DNA from: Cymodocea nodosa
Lineage: Eukaryota; Streptophyta; Magnoliopsida; Alismatales; Cymodoceaceae
DNA: 64,000 nucleotides
Assembly (NCBI GenBank): GCA_036874045.1
Contig: CM072347.1
Span: forward strand, 4,466,501 to 4,530,500
Direction of reading: 5' to 3'
The notes beneath the pieces were generated by a model, which did not search any database, was not told the DNA's origin, and saw only the letters and a program-made list of their open reading frames with translations. Each line of letters opens with the position of its first letter. Positions within the stretch are counted from its first letter, which is position 1. A program made the translations under genes and the position numbers. Below are positions 20,894 to 31,795 of the stretch, piece by piece.

Positions 20894-22623
20894 TGTAGGA
20901 TCGTATGGCTACACAAGAGGGGGGTGAATTGTGTATTTTTAAAATTTTATGAAATATAATTGAAACTTTAAAAGTCAAAAACAAGTCGAGATATTGTTTT
21001 CATAAAATCATTTTTATTCAAGGTTTCAATTACAATATACAATTCAATTCTCCTCTGGAATTGTAGATGCAATTATATTTTGATACCATGTTTCATCTAT
21101 ACAATTTCATAACTACAAATAGAGAAAACTAATTTACGGAATTTAAAACATTTCTCCCTGTTTGAGATCTTTCTTCTTCTTCTTCTTCTTTCTTCTTCAG
21201 TAATTCTTCAGTGACGAATATCTTGTCTTTTTATGCTTCACCGAATTTGCTTTCTTCTGATACTTCAAATCTTTAGTGACGAAAATCTTATCTTTTTATG
21301 CTTCTCCGAATTTGCTTTCTTCTGATACTTCAAATCTTCAGTGACAAATAATACCTTTTTCTACTTCACTGAATTTTCTTCCACTTGAGAGATTTTGCCT
21401 GAAGAGGTGTTTTTGATCCCTGAAAAAGATTTTTCTTTTGGTGTGCATGGATGGTTTGATCCTTGAAAAGATTTTTCGTTTTGTGTGCAAGGATGGTTTG
21501 ATCAATGAGAACTCTTTGCCTTTTATATTGTATCTTCATTTCGTGCATATCCTCCATGTTTAATCACTACTACTTTTCCACTTCTCCACGTCTTTTCTTT
21601 TTCCTTCATCGAAACACACACGTTCCAACCCACGTTTATATTTCGAATTTCCTTTAATCATCAGTCTTGGATCTCTGAAAAATTTCCTGCAAAATAAACT
21701 TTCTCATCCAAAAATTTTTCATCAGTGTAATAAGAAGTAGTTACTTTAATGTTAACTAAACGAGTAACATAAGTATATATATATAACTTAACGTTTCTAA
21801 CTTAACGAGTTCCTCATGTGCCATTTCACGTGACAAGTACTGTAGCTAACTCAACGAACTAAGTCCGTGGTGTTTTGCTAACTCAATGAACTAGCTTAAC
21901 CTTTCTTTCGGAAGGTTAAATGATAACTCATCGAAAACAGTTTAAGTTTCGGATAGTTACGGATGTAAGTCACCGAAAAACTCTTTATATTATAAAACTA
22001 GTGAGACACGTGTCAAGACTTGAAAACATGACTTAAGTTACCTTTTGGATAGTTACGACTCTAAGTCTCCGAAAAACTTTAACTCACCGATTCAGTAATA
22101 AACAAATGTTTTTATAATAAGAATTTTACCACGTGCAAAAATAACAACTTAAGTTTATAACGCTAACCTAACGTGTTGTCTTAGTGTTCAATATAGCAAC
22201 TCAACGCGTTTAGTTATGTTAACTTAACGAGTTAAACATGTGCACCTCACGTGATAAAATACAACATTCGTAACTTTTAATTTCACCACATGTATAACAC
22301 TAACTTAATGAGTTCGTCTCTTCTTTTACTCACTAACTTAACGAGTTGTCTAAACGTGCATTGTTCATGATACAGAAGATATAACTTTAAAACATATCAT
22401 GCTTTTCAATAAAAACACACGTTAACTTAACATTTAGCTAAATGAGAAATTAATGCAACGAAACGACTAGTTATTAACTTCAAATCCAATATAGACAAGT
22501 ATTTATATCAGTAAACTTTTCTTTATTAATTGATGATTTTAATTTCTTTTCACAAGCAATAGTAATTGAGCAAATATGATTATTTTCATTTAGCACACAT
22601 CATTAAAACAAAAATACTCAACA
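20894..22623 (-). mobile_element. SIRE-A1 5' LTR (LTR-A)
   Basis: 1730 bp with TG...CA termini; TATA box at complement 21519-21527. It carries the TTTCGGATAGTTACGG and CACCGAAAAAC cassette (about 21,940-22,090) and AACTTAACGAGTT motifs (about 21,795-22,345). A single junction near 22,335-22,345 replaces about 90 bp present in the 3' LTR, consistent with deletion between motif copies. Confidence 0.95.
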
Positions 22624-22768
22624 GTAATTTTTTTTTTTTAAATTTTGAAAGAAGAAAATAAGTAAACAAAAACAAGAACTAATAATTATTCTCAAAAATA
22701 GCTAAATTAAAGTAAATCATCAAAATAACTCAATATGAAATAGTAATAGAATTAAGATGGTGAAGAAA
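22624..22768 (-). other. SIRE-B spacer, right part, with SIRE-A1 target duplicate
   Basis: 22624-22628 is the right GTAAT duplicate of SIRE-A1. The remainder is AT-rich noncoding DNA just after the end of SIRE-B pol and continues, across SIRE-A1, at 7641. Confidence 0.75.
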
Positions 22769-25700
22769 TCATTTAGAATGTAGAAGATAAAAGATAGAAG
22801 GTAATGTATAGAAATCGTTAAGGTAGTATATTCCTAAATCTCTTCTCAATTTAATGAACTGTTTTTCTTTAAGAGGCTTTGTGAAAATATTTCCCAACTA
22901 CTCATGAGTGGAAACAAAATTTAGCTCAATATTTTCCTTCATAACATTATCTCTCAAAAAATGGTGTCTTATCTCAATATGTTTTGCCTAAGAGTGCAGC
23001 ATAGGATTCTTTGACAAACTAATTGCATTGTTATTATCACAATTAATAGGAATTTTTTCATATGTAATTCCATAATCTTTCATAGTTTATTTCATTTAGA
23101 GAATTTGTGCACAACACAGGGCAGCAACAATATATTTCGCTTCAGTAGTTGATAAAGCAACACAATTCTACTTCTTACTGAACCATGAAATTAATGAACT
23201 GCCAAATAGTTGGCAAGTTCCACTAGTACTCTTTCTATCAGACTTGCATCCAACATAATTAGCATCACTGTATCCAATTAGATCCAAACTACTATCCTTG
23301 AAATACATTAAACTAAAATTTGAAGTTCCTTGTAAGTATTTCATTATCCTTTTGACTATAGATAGGTGAGATTCTTTTAGTTGAACTTGAAAATGAGCAT
23401 AGGCACAAACACTGAATATGATATCAAGTCTAGAAGCTGTTAAATAAAGAAGGGAACCTATCATTTCTCTATATTTTGTAATATCAATAGCTAGTCCAGA
23501 TTCATCTTTATCCAATTTAATTGAGGAACTCATAGGAGTGCCTAAGGACTTGTAGTTACTCATTCCAAATTTTTCTAAAAGTTACTTTGTATATTTTTCT
23601 TGATACACAAAAATTCCTTTCTCAACTTGTTTAATCTACAATCCTAAAAAGAATGTCAGCACACCCATTAAACTCATCTTAAACTATTTTTTCATCTGTT
23701 TTGCAAACTTATTACTTAAATCCTCATTAGTTACTCCAAAAATGATATCATCAACATAAATCTGAACAACTAACAGACCTAGATAATTTTTCTTAAAGAA
23801 TAAGGTATTATCAACCTTACCAATAGAAAAACCATTATCTAACAAAAAAAATTTCAGCCTATCATACTAAGCTCTTGGAGTTTGTTTCAAACCATACAAG
23901 GCTTTCTTCAATTTGAAAACATGCTTAGGATAATCTGCATTTGCAAAACTAGGTGGTTGCCTAACATATACTTCCTCTTTAATTAAACCATTTAGAAATA
24001 CACTTTTGACATCTATTTGATATAGTTTAAAATTCATATGAGCATCAAAAGCTAGAAATATTCTAATTGATTCTAATCTAGCTATAGGAGCAAAAGTTTC
24101 TTTAAAATCTATTCCTTCCTGTTGATTATACCCTTGGGCTACTAATCTAACCTTATTTCTAATTACATACCCTGATTCATCAGATTTATTCTTGAATATC
24201 CATTTAATGCCTATAATTGAATGATCTTGGGGTTTAGGAACTAAATCCCATACTTTATTTCTTCTAAACTAATTAAGTTCTTCCTACATGGCACTAATCC
24301 AAAATTCATAATGTAATGCTTCATCAATATTCTTAGGTTCTATTTCAGATAGAAATGCATAACACCTAGATACATTGATACTAGATCTTATTTGTACACC
24401 TTTTGAAATATCACCAATAATAAACTCCTTAGGGTGTTGAGGAAAAAATTTATGAGACATAGGGTTATCATTTTTTTCTTGACCCATAGTACTAGATTCT
24501 CCAATATTTAATTCATCACATTCATCTTCAGAAGTACCAATAATTTCTCTTGAATTACTACTTGGCTCTTCATCAAAATTTACATGCATTGATTCTTTAA
24601 CAGCCAAAGAAATTTTGTTATAAACTCTATAAGCCTTGCTTCTTGAAGAATATCCTAAAAATATACCTTCATCAGATTTTGCTCCAAATTTATCTTTATT
24701 CTCCTTTGTATTCAAAATAAAACATTTAGATCCAAAAGCTTTAAAATAATGAACTTTAGGAATTCTTCCCATTCATAGTTCAAAAGAAGTCTTATCTAAT
24801 TCTCTTCTTAGGGTTACTCTATTTAAAATATAACATGTAGTACTAACTGCCTTAGCCCAAAAATAATAAGCAACTTTATTTTCATTCAGCATAGTTCGAG
24901 CCATTTCTTAAAGAGATCTATTCTTTCTCTCTACAAATCTATTCTAAGAAGGGGCTCTAGGAAAGGCAAATCTATGTTTTATTCTTAGATCTTGGCAAAG
25001 CTTTTCCATATTTTCATTTTCAAATTCCCCTCCATGATCACTTTTAATTTTCTGAACTTTCAATTGCTTTTCATTTTGAACTAGATTCAGAAAAATCTTA
25101 AACTCCTCAAATACTTCACTCTTATGTCTTAGAAAAATTACCCAAGTATATCTTGAAAAATCATCAACTAGAACAAAAACATATGTCTTTCCACTTAAAC
25201 TTTCAATTCTAGTAGGGCCAAATAAATCCATGTGAATTAATTCCAAAATTCTTTCAAATATAATTTGCTTACCTGATTTAAAAGAACTCTTCTTTTGTTT
25301 TCCTAATTCACATGCATCACAAATTTTATCCTTTTTAAATCTCAAATTAGGTAAACCATCTACTAGGTTCTTCTTAGCTAACTTATCTAGCTACTTCATA
25401 TGAATATGCCTTAGTCTATGATGCCATAACCATGCATTGTCTAAATTATTTGCAATTAAATAAGAATCAGTAGTAGAAACATCATCAGGTAGATTTAGAA
25501 AATAGACATCATTCCTTTTATGAGCAATAAATTTAACTTCATTAGAATTTTCATCAATAACTAAAAATTTCTTAGATTTAAACAGAACCATATAACTTTT
25601 ATCTTCTAACTATGTAATACTAATTAAATTGTACTCTAAATTTTCAACTAACAAAACATTATCTATAATTATTTTATCAATTACATAAACAGATCCAATT

Positions 25701-25843
25701 CCAATAATTTTACCTTTCTGATCATTATAAAATCTGACATTTCCTCCATCAATCTTCTTTAGGTCTTTTAGGATAAATTTATCTCTAGTCATATGCTTTG
25801 AAGCACCATTGCCCATCACCCACCATGATCTTTTAGTTTTGAC
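22769..25843 (-). pseudogene. SIRE-B pol, heavily decayed
   Basis: Recognisable in order on the minus strand. Protease: 'GNGASKHMT', with the catalytic Asp of the DSGAS motif replaced (about 25,815). GAG-pre-integrase: 'AWLWHHRLRHIHMK' (about 25,430). Integrase: 'CDACELGKQKKSSFKSG', 'HMDLFGPTRIESL', 'SDHGGEFENE' (25,345-24,950), then its tail 'GRIPKVHYFKAFGSKCF' (about 24,760). RT: 'YVDDIIFGV' near 23,750. RNase H: 'DRKSTSGTCQLFGSS' near 23,210, to 'KPLKEKQFIKLRRDLGI' near 22,850. Many in-frame stops and shifts occur throughout. The protease active-site loss alone would prevent autonomous maturation. It is the oldest-looking element here and hosts SIRE-A1. Confidence 0.9.
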
Positions 25844-25877
25844 CTATAAGAACAATCATAATCACATCCTTTGGTGC
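25844..25877 (-). other. Intron-like 34-nt gag-pol junction of SIRE-B
   Basis: The minus strand reads Trp codon (25880-25878), GCACCAAAGG, then a T-rich end 'GATTGTTCTTATAG' followed by G. Unskipped, this frame runs to a TAA shortly after. Skipping 34 nt moves it into the frame that reads the protease motif. The donor-like start is GC rather than GT, which could be decay of GTACC. Confidence 0.4.
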
Positions 25878-27666
25878 CCATATTTTCTTGGGTCTATTTT
25901 TGTCAATGGAGAAAATTTGAAATCTATTTTGTTATGAAATCTATATGTTATTTTGATTAGCAGAATTTCTTTTTAACACATAGATAACTTTTTCTTTATT
26001 AATAGTTTTCAAATAGCCATTTCCATAGTCCATTTTATAGCTATTTGAAAAGTTAATAGAAGTATAGGTTTTTAGCGGTTCATAATTAAAACCTATACCA
26101 GTTTTATCACCAAAGACTTATAACTATTAATAATATTGGTTAGTTTCTTATCTCCCTTAGTAAAAGCTCCTAGTTTAAACTTTACTCTACCAATTTCTTG
26201 TTCTTATTTATCTATATCAGAATTAGAACAAGATTTTTCTACACATTGTTTTTTAAGTTTTTCATTCAATTCTATAGTTTCATCCTGTAGCTTTTTGTTT
26301 TCTAAAAATTTATCTTTCAGTTCTTTAATAAGTTCTGAATTATATTTTTCAAGTTTAGAAATTTTATCATGCATATCAGAACTATTAGCAACAAATTTAT
26401 TTTTCTTTAATGTAGAATTTTCAGTTTTCAATGTAGTAATTTCCTTTTCTAACTTAGCAGCAGTTTTATTACTATTAGATAATTTCCTTTTTAAAGCAGA
26501 ATTTTCTTGACTAACATTTTTTAGTTCATCTAGTAATTCATTATAATCATCTTGATTTATATCAGACACATTAGAATCATTATTAGAAATTATTTCATTA
26601 GCTATCTTAGAATCAAAATGTACCTCATTAGTTTTAGCCATAAAGTAGACATTGGCTAGTTCTTTAGACTTAGATTCAATTTGTATACCATTAATATTGG
26701 TACCTTTAGATACTTTAGATTCTGTAGAGTCATCCCAAGTAACTTGGAACACTTTCTTCTTTCCTTGATTAAATTTTCTCTAATGAAACTTTTGTTTCTC
26801 ATGAGATTTCTTCTTATCAAAATTCTTTCTTTCATCCTTCTTTTGATATGTGCATTGGCTCTGAAAATGCCCATATCTGTTGCAGTTGAAGCAGATTACT
26901 TCCCTTTGTTGTGGCTTTTTCCTTTCTTCTAGAATTTTCTGATAATATAGGCCAATTCTTCTAGAAACTCATTTATAGGCTCCTTAGATGGTTGTAGAGC
27001 CTTCAATGCTAATTCCTTCTTCTTTTCAACCTTCCTTGAGGTTTCTCCTTCCTATTCTTTCCAATCTTTTAGTTGTGTCTCATAGGCTAACAGATTGCTA
27101 GTGAGATCTTCCAATGTAAAGGTCCTCATATCCTTTGAATCTTGAAGTGAGGTAGCCTTAGCTTTCCAATCTTTATTCAAGCTTTTTAAGACTTTGATAA
27201 CCTATTCTTTCATGGGAAATTCTTTCCCAAGATTTTTCAATCCATTTATGATCTCAATGAAACGAGATATGAGATCAATGATACTCTTATTCTCTTTCAT
27301 TTTAAACATCTGATATTTTCTTAATAGGATACTTATTTTTATATCCTTGACCTCATTGGTTCCTTCATAGGTAATTTCTAATGCACGCTAAGATTCATGT
27401 ACAGTAGAGCATGTATAGATCTTGTTGTAAATATCAACTATGATTGCACAAGTTAGTGCATTCATTCCTTTAACATCAATTTGTATCTTCTTTTCATCTT
27501 CATCTGTCCACATGTCCTTTGGAACTGTTGGGAGTTGAATTCCGTGAACCACTACTCTCTAAACCTTCACATCTATAGATTTTAAAAAGTTAATCATCTT
27601 ATTTTTCTAGAAACTATAGTTATTTCCATCAAAAAGTGGAGGTCTATAAACATGTTCCTCTGCCAT
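25878..27666 (-). pseudogene. SIRE-B gag, decayed
   Basis: ATG at 27666 (MAEEHVYRPPLFDG), capsid-like region with stops, zinc knuckle 'CFNCNRYGHFQSQC' at about 26,892-26,851 (complete CX2CX4HX4C), 'VFQVTWDDS' near 26,740. A long Lys/Glu/Asn-rich coiled-coil-like stretch follows ('SALKRKLSNSNKTAAKLEK', 26,500-26,210), ending 'PKKIW' at the junction. Several frameshifts and stops lie in both halves. An Athila LTR begins seven bases upstream of the ATG, so the leader, primer site and 5' LTR are missing. Confidence 0.85.
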
Positions 27667-27673
27667 TAATCTC

Positions 27674-28861
27674 TATTTATAATAAAAAGTGCATAATATT
27701 AATGGTTAAATGATGGTTAATTACATAATATTTAGCTTATCATATGAGAATTAAGCCATTATGTTATAATTGCACTATTATATGCTTTAATGAAAGAATT
27801 TGCATAATTTCAAGGAATTAGCGTTAATTAAGTATATTTCTGAACTGTCGATGAATTATAGACTTTGAAATTCTTAGGTATTTGAATTTTTTGTTATTTT
27901 GGAGAGTTATATTGCATGTACGAGATAGTTATGTTTTAAATGCTAAAAGAATATTCAAATATATAGTAACAACTCGTTGAGTTACAAGTTTAAAGGTATA
28001 AAAAGATTACGTGAGAACTCATTAAGTTAATGAGTAAAAACTGTAAGTTATACATCTAAACTCGTTAAATTAGAATTATACATGTGTTGAATTTAAATGT
28101 TTTATGATGTCACGTGAGTTGTACATGTTTAACTCGTTAAGTTAACATAACTATACATGTTGAGTTACTTAAATATACACTAAGGTAACACATTGTGTTA
28201 GTATTTGCACGTGTTTTATAGTTAAGTCAACGAAGTAAGTTCGTTGAGTTAACAGTAACTCTACGGACCATTTATTTTCTAATATGCCACTATAGCAGTT
28301 GCAGAAATAGGAAATTTGAAGGAAAACCACGATTGCACGTATCACGTAGGAATTCACTCGTGGAATGAAGAAGAAATCACCATCGTTGATATGAATGAAG
28401 GAAATCCAACTAATAATTTCAGAAGTAGTTACTACTGAAAGAAATATAAAAGAAGAGGAGAAAGACAAAGAAGTGTGTGGGAGAGGTGTAGAGAATCGCA
28501 TTAACTACAAGAAGTGTCGAAAGTTCCCTGAAGCTCCACACCACACCACCAAAATCACCAATTATTAGAGGTCTGTGAGGATACTTTTTGAATGTTGGGT
28601 TGATTCCGAGCCAAATATGGTGACTGACAACCACTGTGAGGAGTGATCACGTCATAGGAAGGGAAGCCATTTTCACCAAGTATCGACTCATATCTCAAGA
28701 GATCATAAAGCTTCTAGCTTTGGTTATAGGTTGATGCCAGTATACTAAAGAAGAGATCATCTTACAATTCTTGGTTCGTGATTCTATAGGGAGAGGAGGC
28801 AAGATTGTAAGTGATTAAGTTTTTAGTGGTGTAATCACGTCGCATGTAATGATGAAAGTTT
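27674..28861 (+). mobile_element. LTR-X copy 2, first part
   Basis: It aligns with 2589 onwards from its first base (terminal TG now TA) and continues at 36530 across SIRE-C. It inserted in the SIRE-B leader. TATAAAAG at 28445-28452. CACGTG-type and AACTCGTTGAGTTAC-type motifs lie at about 27,970-28,260. Confidence 0.85.
28857..28861. repeat. Target site duplication of SIRE-C, left copy (AGTTT)
   Basis: AGTTT precedes the LTR start at 28862 and recurs at 36530-36534 after the LTR end. The uninterrupted equivalent in LTR-X copy 1 (about 3835) reads gaaagtttttac, confirming the insertion. Confidence 0.95.
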
Positions 28862-30185
28862 TGAAAGGACCTCTAGATTTTGATAATGCAAAAATCAATG
28901 TGAGGATTTAAATTGTATTTCTCAAGCTTAACAGTCAGCAAAAGAGTAGAAGTTGATATAGACAGTTCAAAGTGTGATGCAAGTGATAAAAAAGATTTTG
29001 AAAGGTTACCAGGCTTAACTATCCAAAAGAGAAAATATTTTTGATGAGTTACCAAGCCTAAGTATCCGGAAGACAGTTTAAAGCAACAGAAATTCAATCG
29101 GAGAGTTAGAAAGATGGGTGTATGGAAAATCGAATAGTTAGAAAGTTAACTATCCGAAAAATAAGAAGAATCGAAAAATTACTGTAGCTAACTATCCGAA
29201 ACTTAAGTCATTGAATTTCCCACGTGTAGAAATCCAAACAAAAGCTTAAAAGAAGAATCAGAAAGTTACTATAGCTAACTATCCGAAATTTGAAGAGTTT
29301 CGGTGAGTTACAGGTATAATCATCTGAAACTTAAGTTATTCTATTATGCACATGTAGAAATGAGGAGACAGTTGTTGGAAGCTTAGAAGAAGAAAATCGG
29401 AGAGTCACTATAGCTAACTGTCCGATAGTCAAGAGAATTTCGGTGAGTTAGAACTGCAAGTATCTGATTGAATGACAACTCTCATTGTACGATTTGAAAT
29501 CCTACATGGCAGAAAGACTTAAGTGATATTTCGGTGAGTTACAAACATCCTTCGGAGAGTTACACACCTAACTATCCGAAAGTTTGAGAAAATCAGAAGG
29601 ATATCTTGAAATATCTCCCTAAATAATAACTTACTATATTTGGGATTGAAATCTTACCAAGTACAGTAGAATACATCCGTTGGAAGAAAAATATGATTGT
29701 TACACATGTTTAGTATATATACAAGCCATAGACAACAGAATTAGATAGCTTTTGTTCATACACATATTTATACTAATCTCAATAGAAGAAAGCCTTAGAG
29801 ATCAAATCATCTTCAACATATACAGACTCAATTTTAGAAGCTCATCATGCATTCAACTCTGATACTATCAAGCAAGTGTTTTACTGAATTACACGGATCA
29901 AAAACTTCAGAGAAAGATTGGTTGGAGCTACGACCTGAAAGCTCAATTAGTTTGGATGGTTCTTGCTTTAACCTTAAAGCAAGTGATTGTAAGTTTGTGA
30001 AAGTTTAGTGAAGTCCAAGTATCCCTTGGGGGTAGACTAGCCGTTAATGGTGAACCACCTAAAATTCCTGTGTGTATTCTTTTTATTGTGTGCCTGTTAA
30101 TTGTCTATATCAATCTGCCATTAATTAGCTAAGAAATAAATTATTACCATTCACCCCTCCTCTAGTAAGTCATAAGGTCCTAACA
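28862..30185 (+). mobile_element. SIRE-C 5' LTR (LTR-C)
   Basis: 1324 bp, TGAAAGGACC...GGTCCTAACA. About 29,140-29,480 holds three diverged reiterations of a unit with AAGCTTAAAAGAAGAA, GTAGCTAACTATCCGAAA and, in the first, CCCACGTGTAG. Probable TATA box TATATATA at 29714-29721. Confidence 0.9.
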
Positions 30186-30187
30186 AT

Positions 30188-30199
30188 TGGTATCAGAGC
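30188..30199 (+). other. SIRE-C primer binding site (tRNA-iMet)
   Basis: TGGTATCAGAGC, an exact match to the plant copia primer site, two bases after the 5' LTR. Confidence 0.95.
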
Positions 30200-30237
30200 A
30201 AGGTTGATCTCGTTAATAGATTTAACGATCTGAGATC

Positions 30238-31761
30238 ATGGCTTTTCACACTATAGAGGGTCAGAATATCCATCGACGTCCCCTATTTGATGGTAGTAAT
30301 TATAGCTATTGGAAAAATAGGATGGAGTGTTTTCTCAAGAGTACTGATGTAAAACTCTAGAGAATGGTTGTACATGGTACACCACTCCCAATCAGTCATG
30401 AAAGTGACTAGTTTGAGGAGGATGAAAGAATCATCTAGATGGATGCTTGTAGGCTAAACTCAATCTACTATGCACTAATTAGTGAACAGTATAACAAAAT
30501 ATCTGCCAGTAAATCTTCTCATGAGGCTTGGAAAACTCTTCAAATCTCATATGAAGGAATCAGTCAAGTAAAAGATACAAAGATCAGCATTTTGTTAAGA
30601 AAATATGAATTATTCAAAATGCTTGATAAAGAAAGTATTACTGAAATGTTTTCTAGATTCACAGAAATTATAAATAAACTAAGAGGTCTTGGAAGGGACT
30701 TTTCTAATCGTGAACAAGTACAGAAGATTCTTAGAAGCCTGACAGTTGAATGGAAGCAGAAATCTACTTCCATACAAGACTCAAAAGATTTAAATAATTA
30801 TTCAATTGAAGACTTGTTGGGAAATCTTCTTGCTCATGAAGTCCAAATAAAGGAATGGAAAGAAGAAGAAGGACTCACTGAAAGAAAGGCTGAGAAAAAG
30901 AAAGAACTAGCCTTTCCTTCAACAGAAGACCAACCAAGCTCGGATGAGGATGAAGTGTTACTACTAGCTAGAAATTTCAGAAAGATGATGAGACAAGGAG
31001 GCAAAGCCAGCTCCTCAAGATCAAAAGTCCCTACATGCTACAAGTGCAAGAAACTGGGACACATTCAACTTTACTGTCATTTTCAATAGGAGGAGGACAA
31101 ACAAAAATGGAAGAGGAAGAATAAGAAGAAAATGGCCTTGAAGGCCACATGGGATGACAACAGTTCATCCAGCAGTTCATCAGACTCAAAGGAAGAGGCA
31201 TCTGCAAACGTGTGTTTTACAACACAAGAGGTATGTTCCACATCTCCTGATTGCTCAAAAAAGGAAAATGATAATTTAGATGTAGATAGTCTTCTTTGTA
31301 TAGTAGATAAGTTATATGTAAAATGTAAAAATTACAAGAAAGAATTAAAGAGCTTAAATTCTTATCTAGAAGATGTCTTTGTTGAATTAGAAAAAGCCCT
31401 ACTAGATAATAGGGAATTAAAAACTAAAATGGATAGCTATAGTTGTAAAAACTTTGATCTGAAAGAAGAAAATGAAAATTTATTATCTGAAATTACTGAT
31501 TTGAAGAACATTGTATATAAATTTACCAAAGGTGAAAATAGTCTAAATAAAATCATAGGATCCCAAAGAGTAGGAACAAATAAATTTGGCCTAGGGTATA
31601 CTATATCACAGGAAATTTCTTACTATGGTGGAAAGATTAGATCGTATAGAGATGGGACAATTGTGTTTGTCATCAAGAGGAGATCAACTTCTATATGGCT
31701 ACCAAAAGACAATAGGTTCAATATACAAAGGACTAACATTGATGGACCTAAGAAAATATGG
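30238..31761 (+). pseudogene. SIRE-C gag
   Basis: ATG 30238 (MAFHTIEGQNIHRRPLFDG). In one frame to the junction: capsid-like region ('MFSRFTEIINKLRGLGRDF', about 30,650), zinc knuckle 'CYKCKKLGHIQLYC' (about 31,036-31,077), 'ALKATWDDNSSSSSS' (31,135) and a coiled-coil-like region to about 31,560. It ends 'KKIW' at 31,761. In-frame stops at 30358, 30409, 30436 and 31087 are all TAG, mostly where relatives have Trp or Gln. No frameshift is visible in this part. Confidence 0.9.
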
Positions 31762-31795
31762 GTACCAAAAGTCTTAATTTCAACATGATTTACAG
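31762..31795 (+). other. Intron-like 34-nt gag-pol junction of SIRE-C
   Basis: After the Trp codon 31759-31761 comes GTACCAAAAGTCTTAATTTC and a T-rich end 'gatttacag' before G. Gag runs in one frame (codons starting at positions 1 mod 3) and pol in another (2 mod 3). Skipping exactly 34 nt aligns them. Unskipped, gag stops at TGA 31786. The TCTTAATTT text is shared with SIRE-A. Confidence 0.55.

Larger units (their letters stand above)
7642..22623 (-). mobile_element. SIRE-A1, complete nested Sirevirus-type copia element
   Basis: The element is 14,982 bp on the minus strand, about 13.4 kb without the solo LTR inside it. In element order: 5' LTR (22623-20894), primer site, leader, gag, gag-pol junction, pol (split by a solo LTR), spacer, ORF3, two polypurine tracts and 3' LTR (9461-7642). 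GTAAT duplicates flank it. The two LTRs differ by roughly 4% over their first 320 bp by eye. From the gag ATG (20693) to the pol stop (13738) the reading stays in one frame if the solo LTR with one duplicate is skipped. Only in-frame stops break it. It sits inside SIRE-B. Confidence 0.95.
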
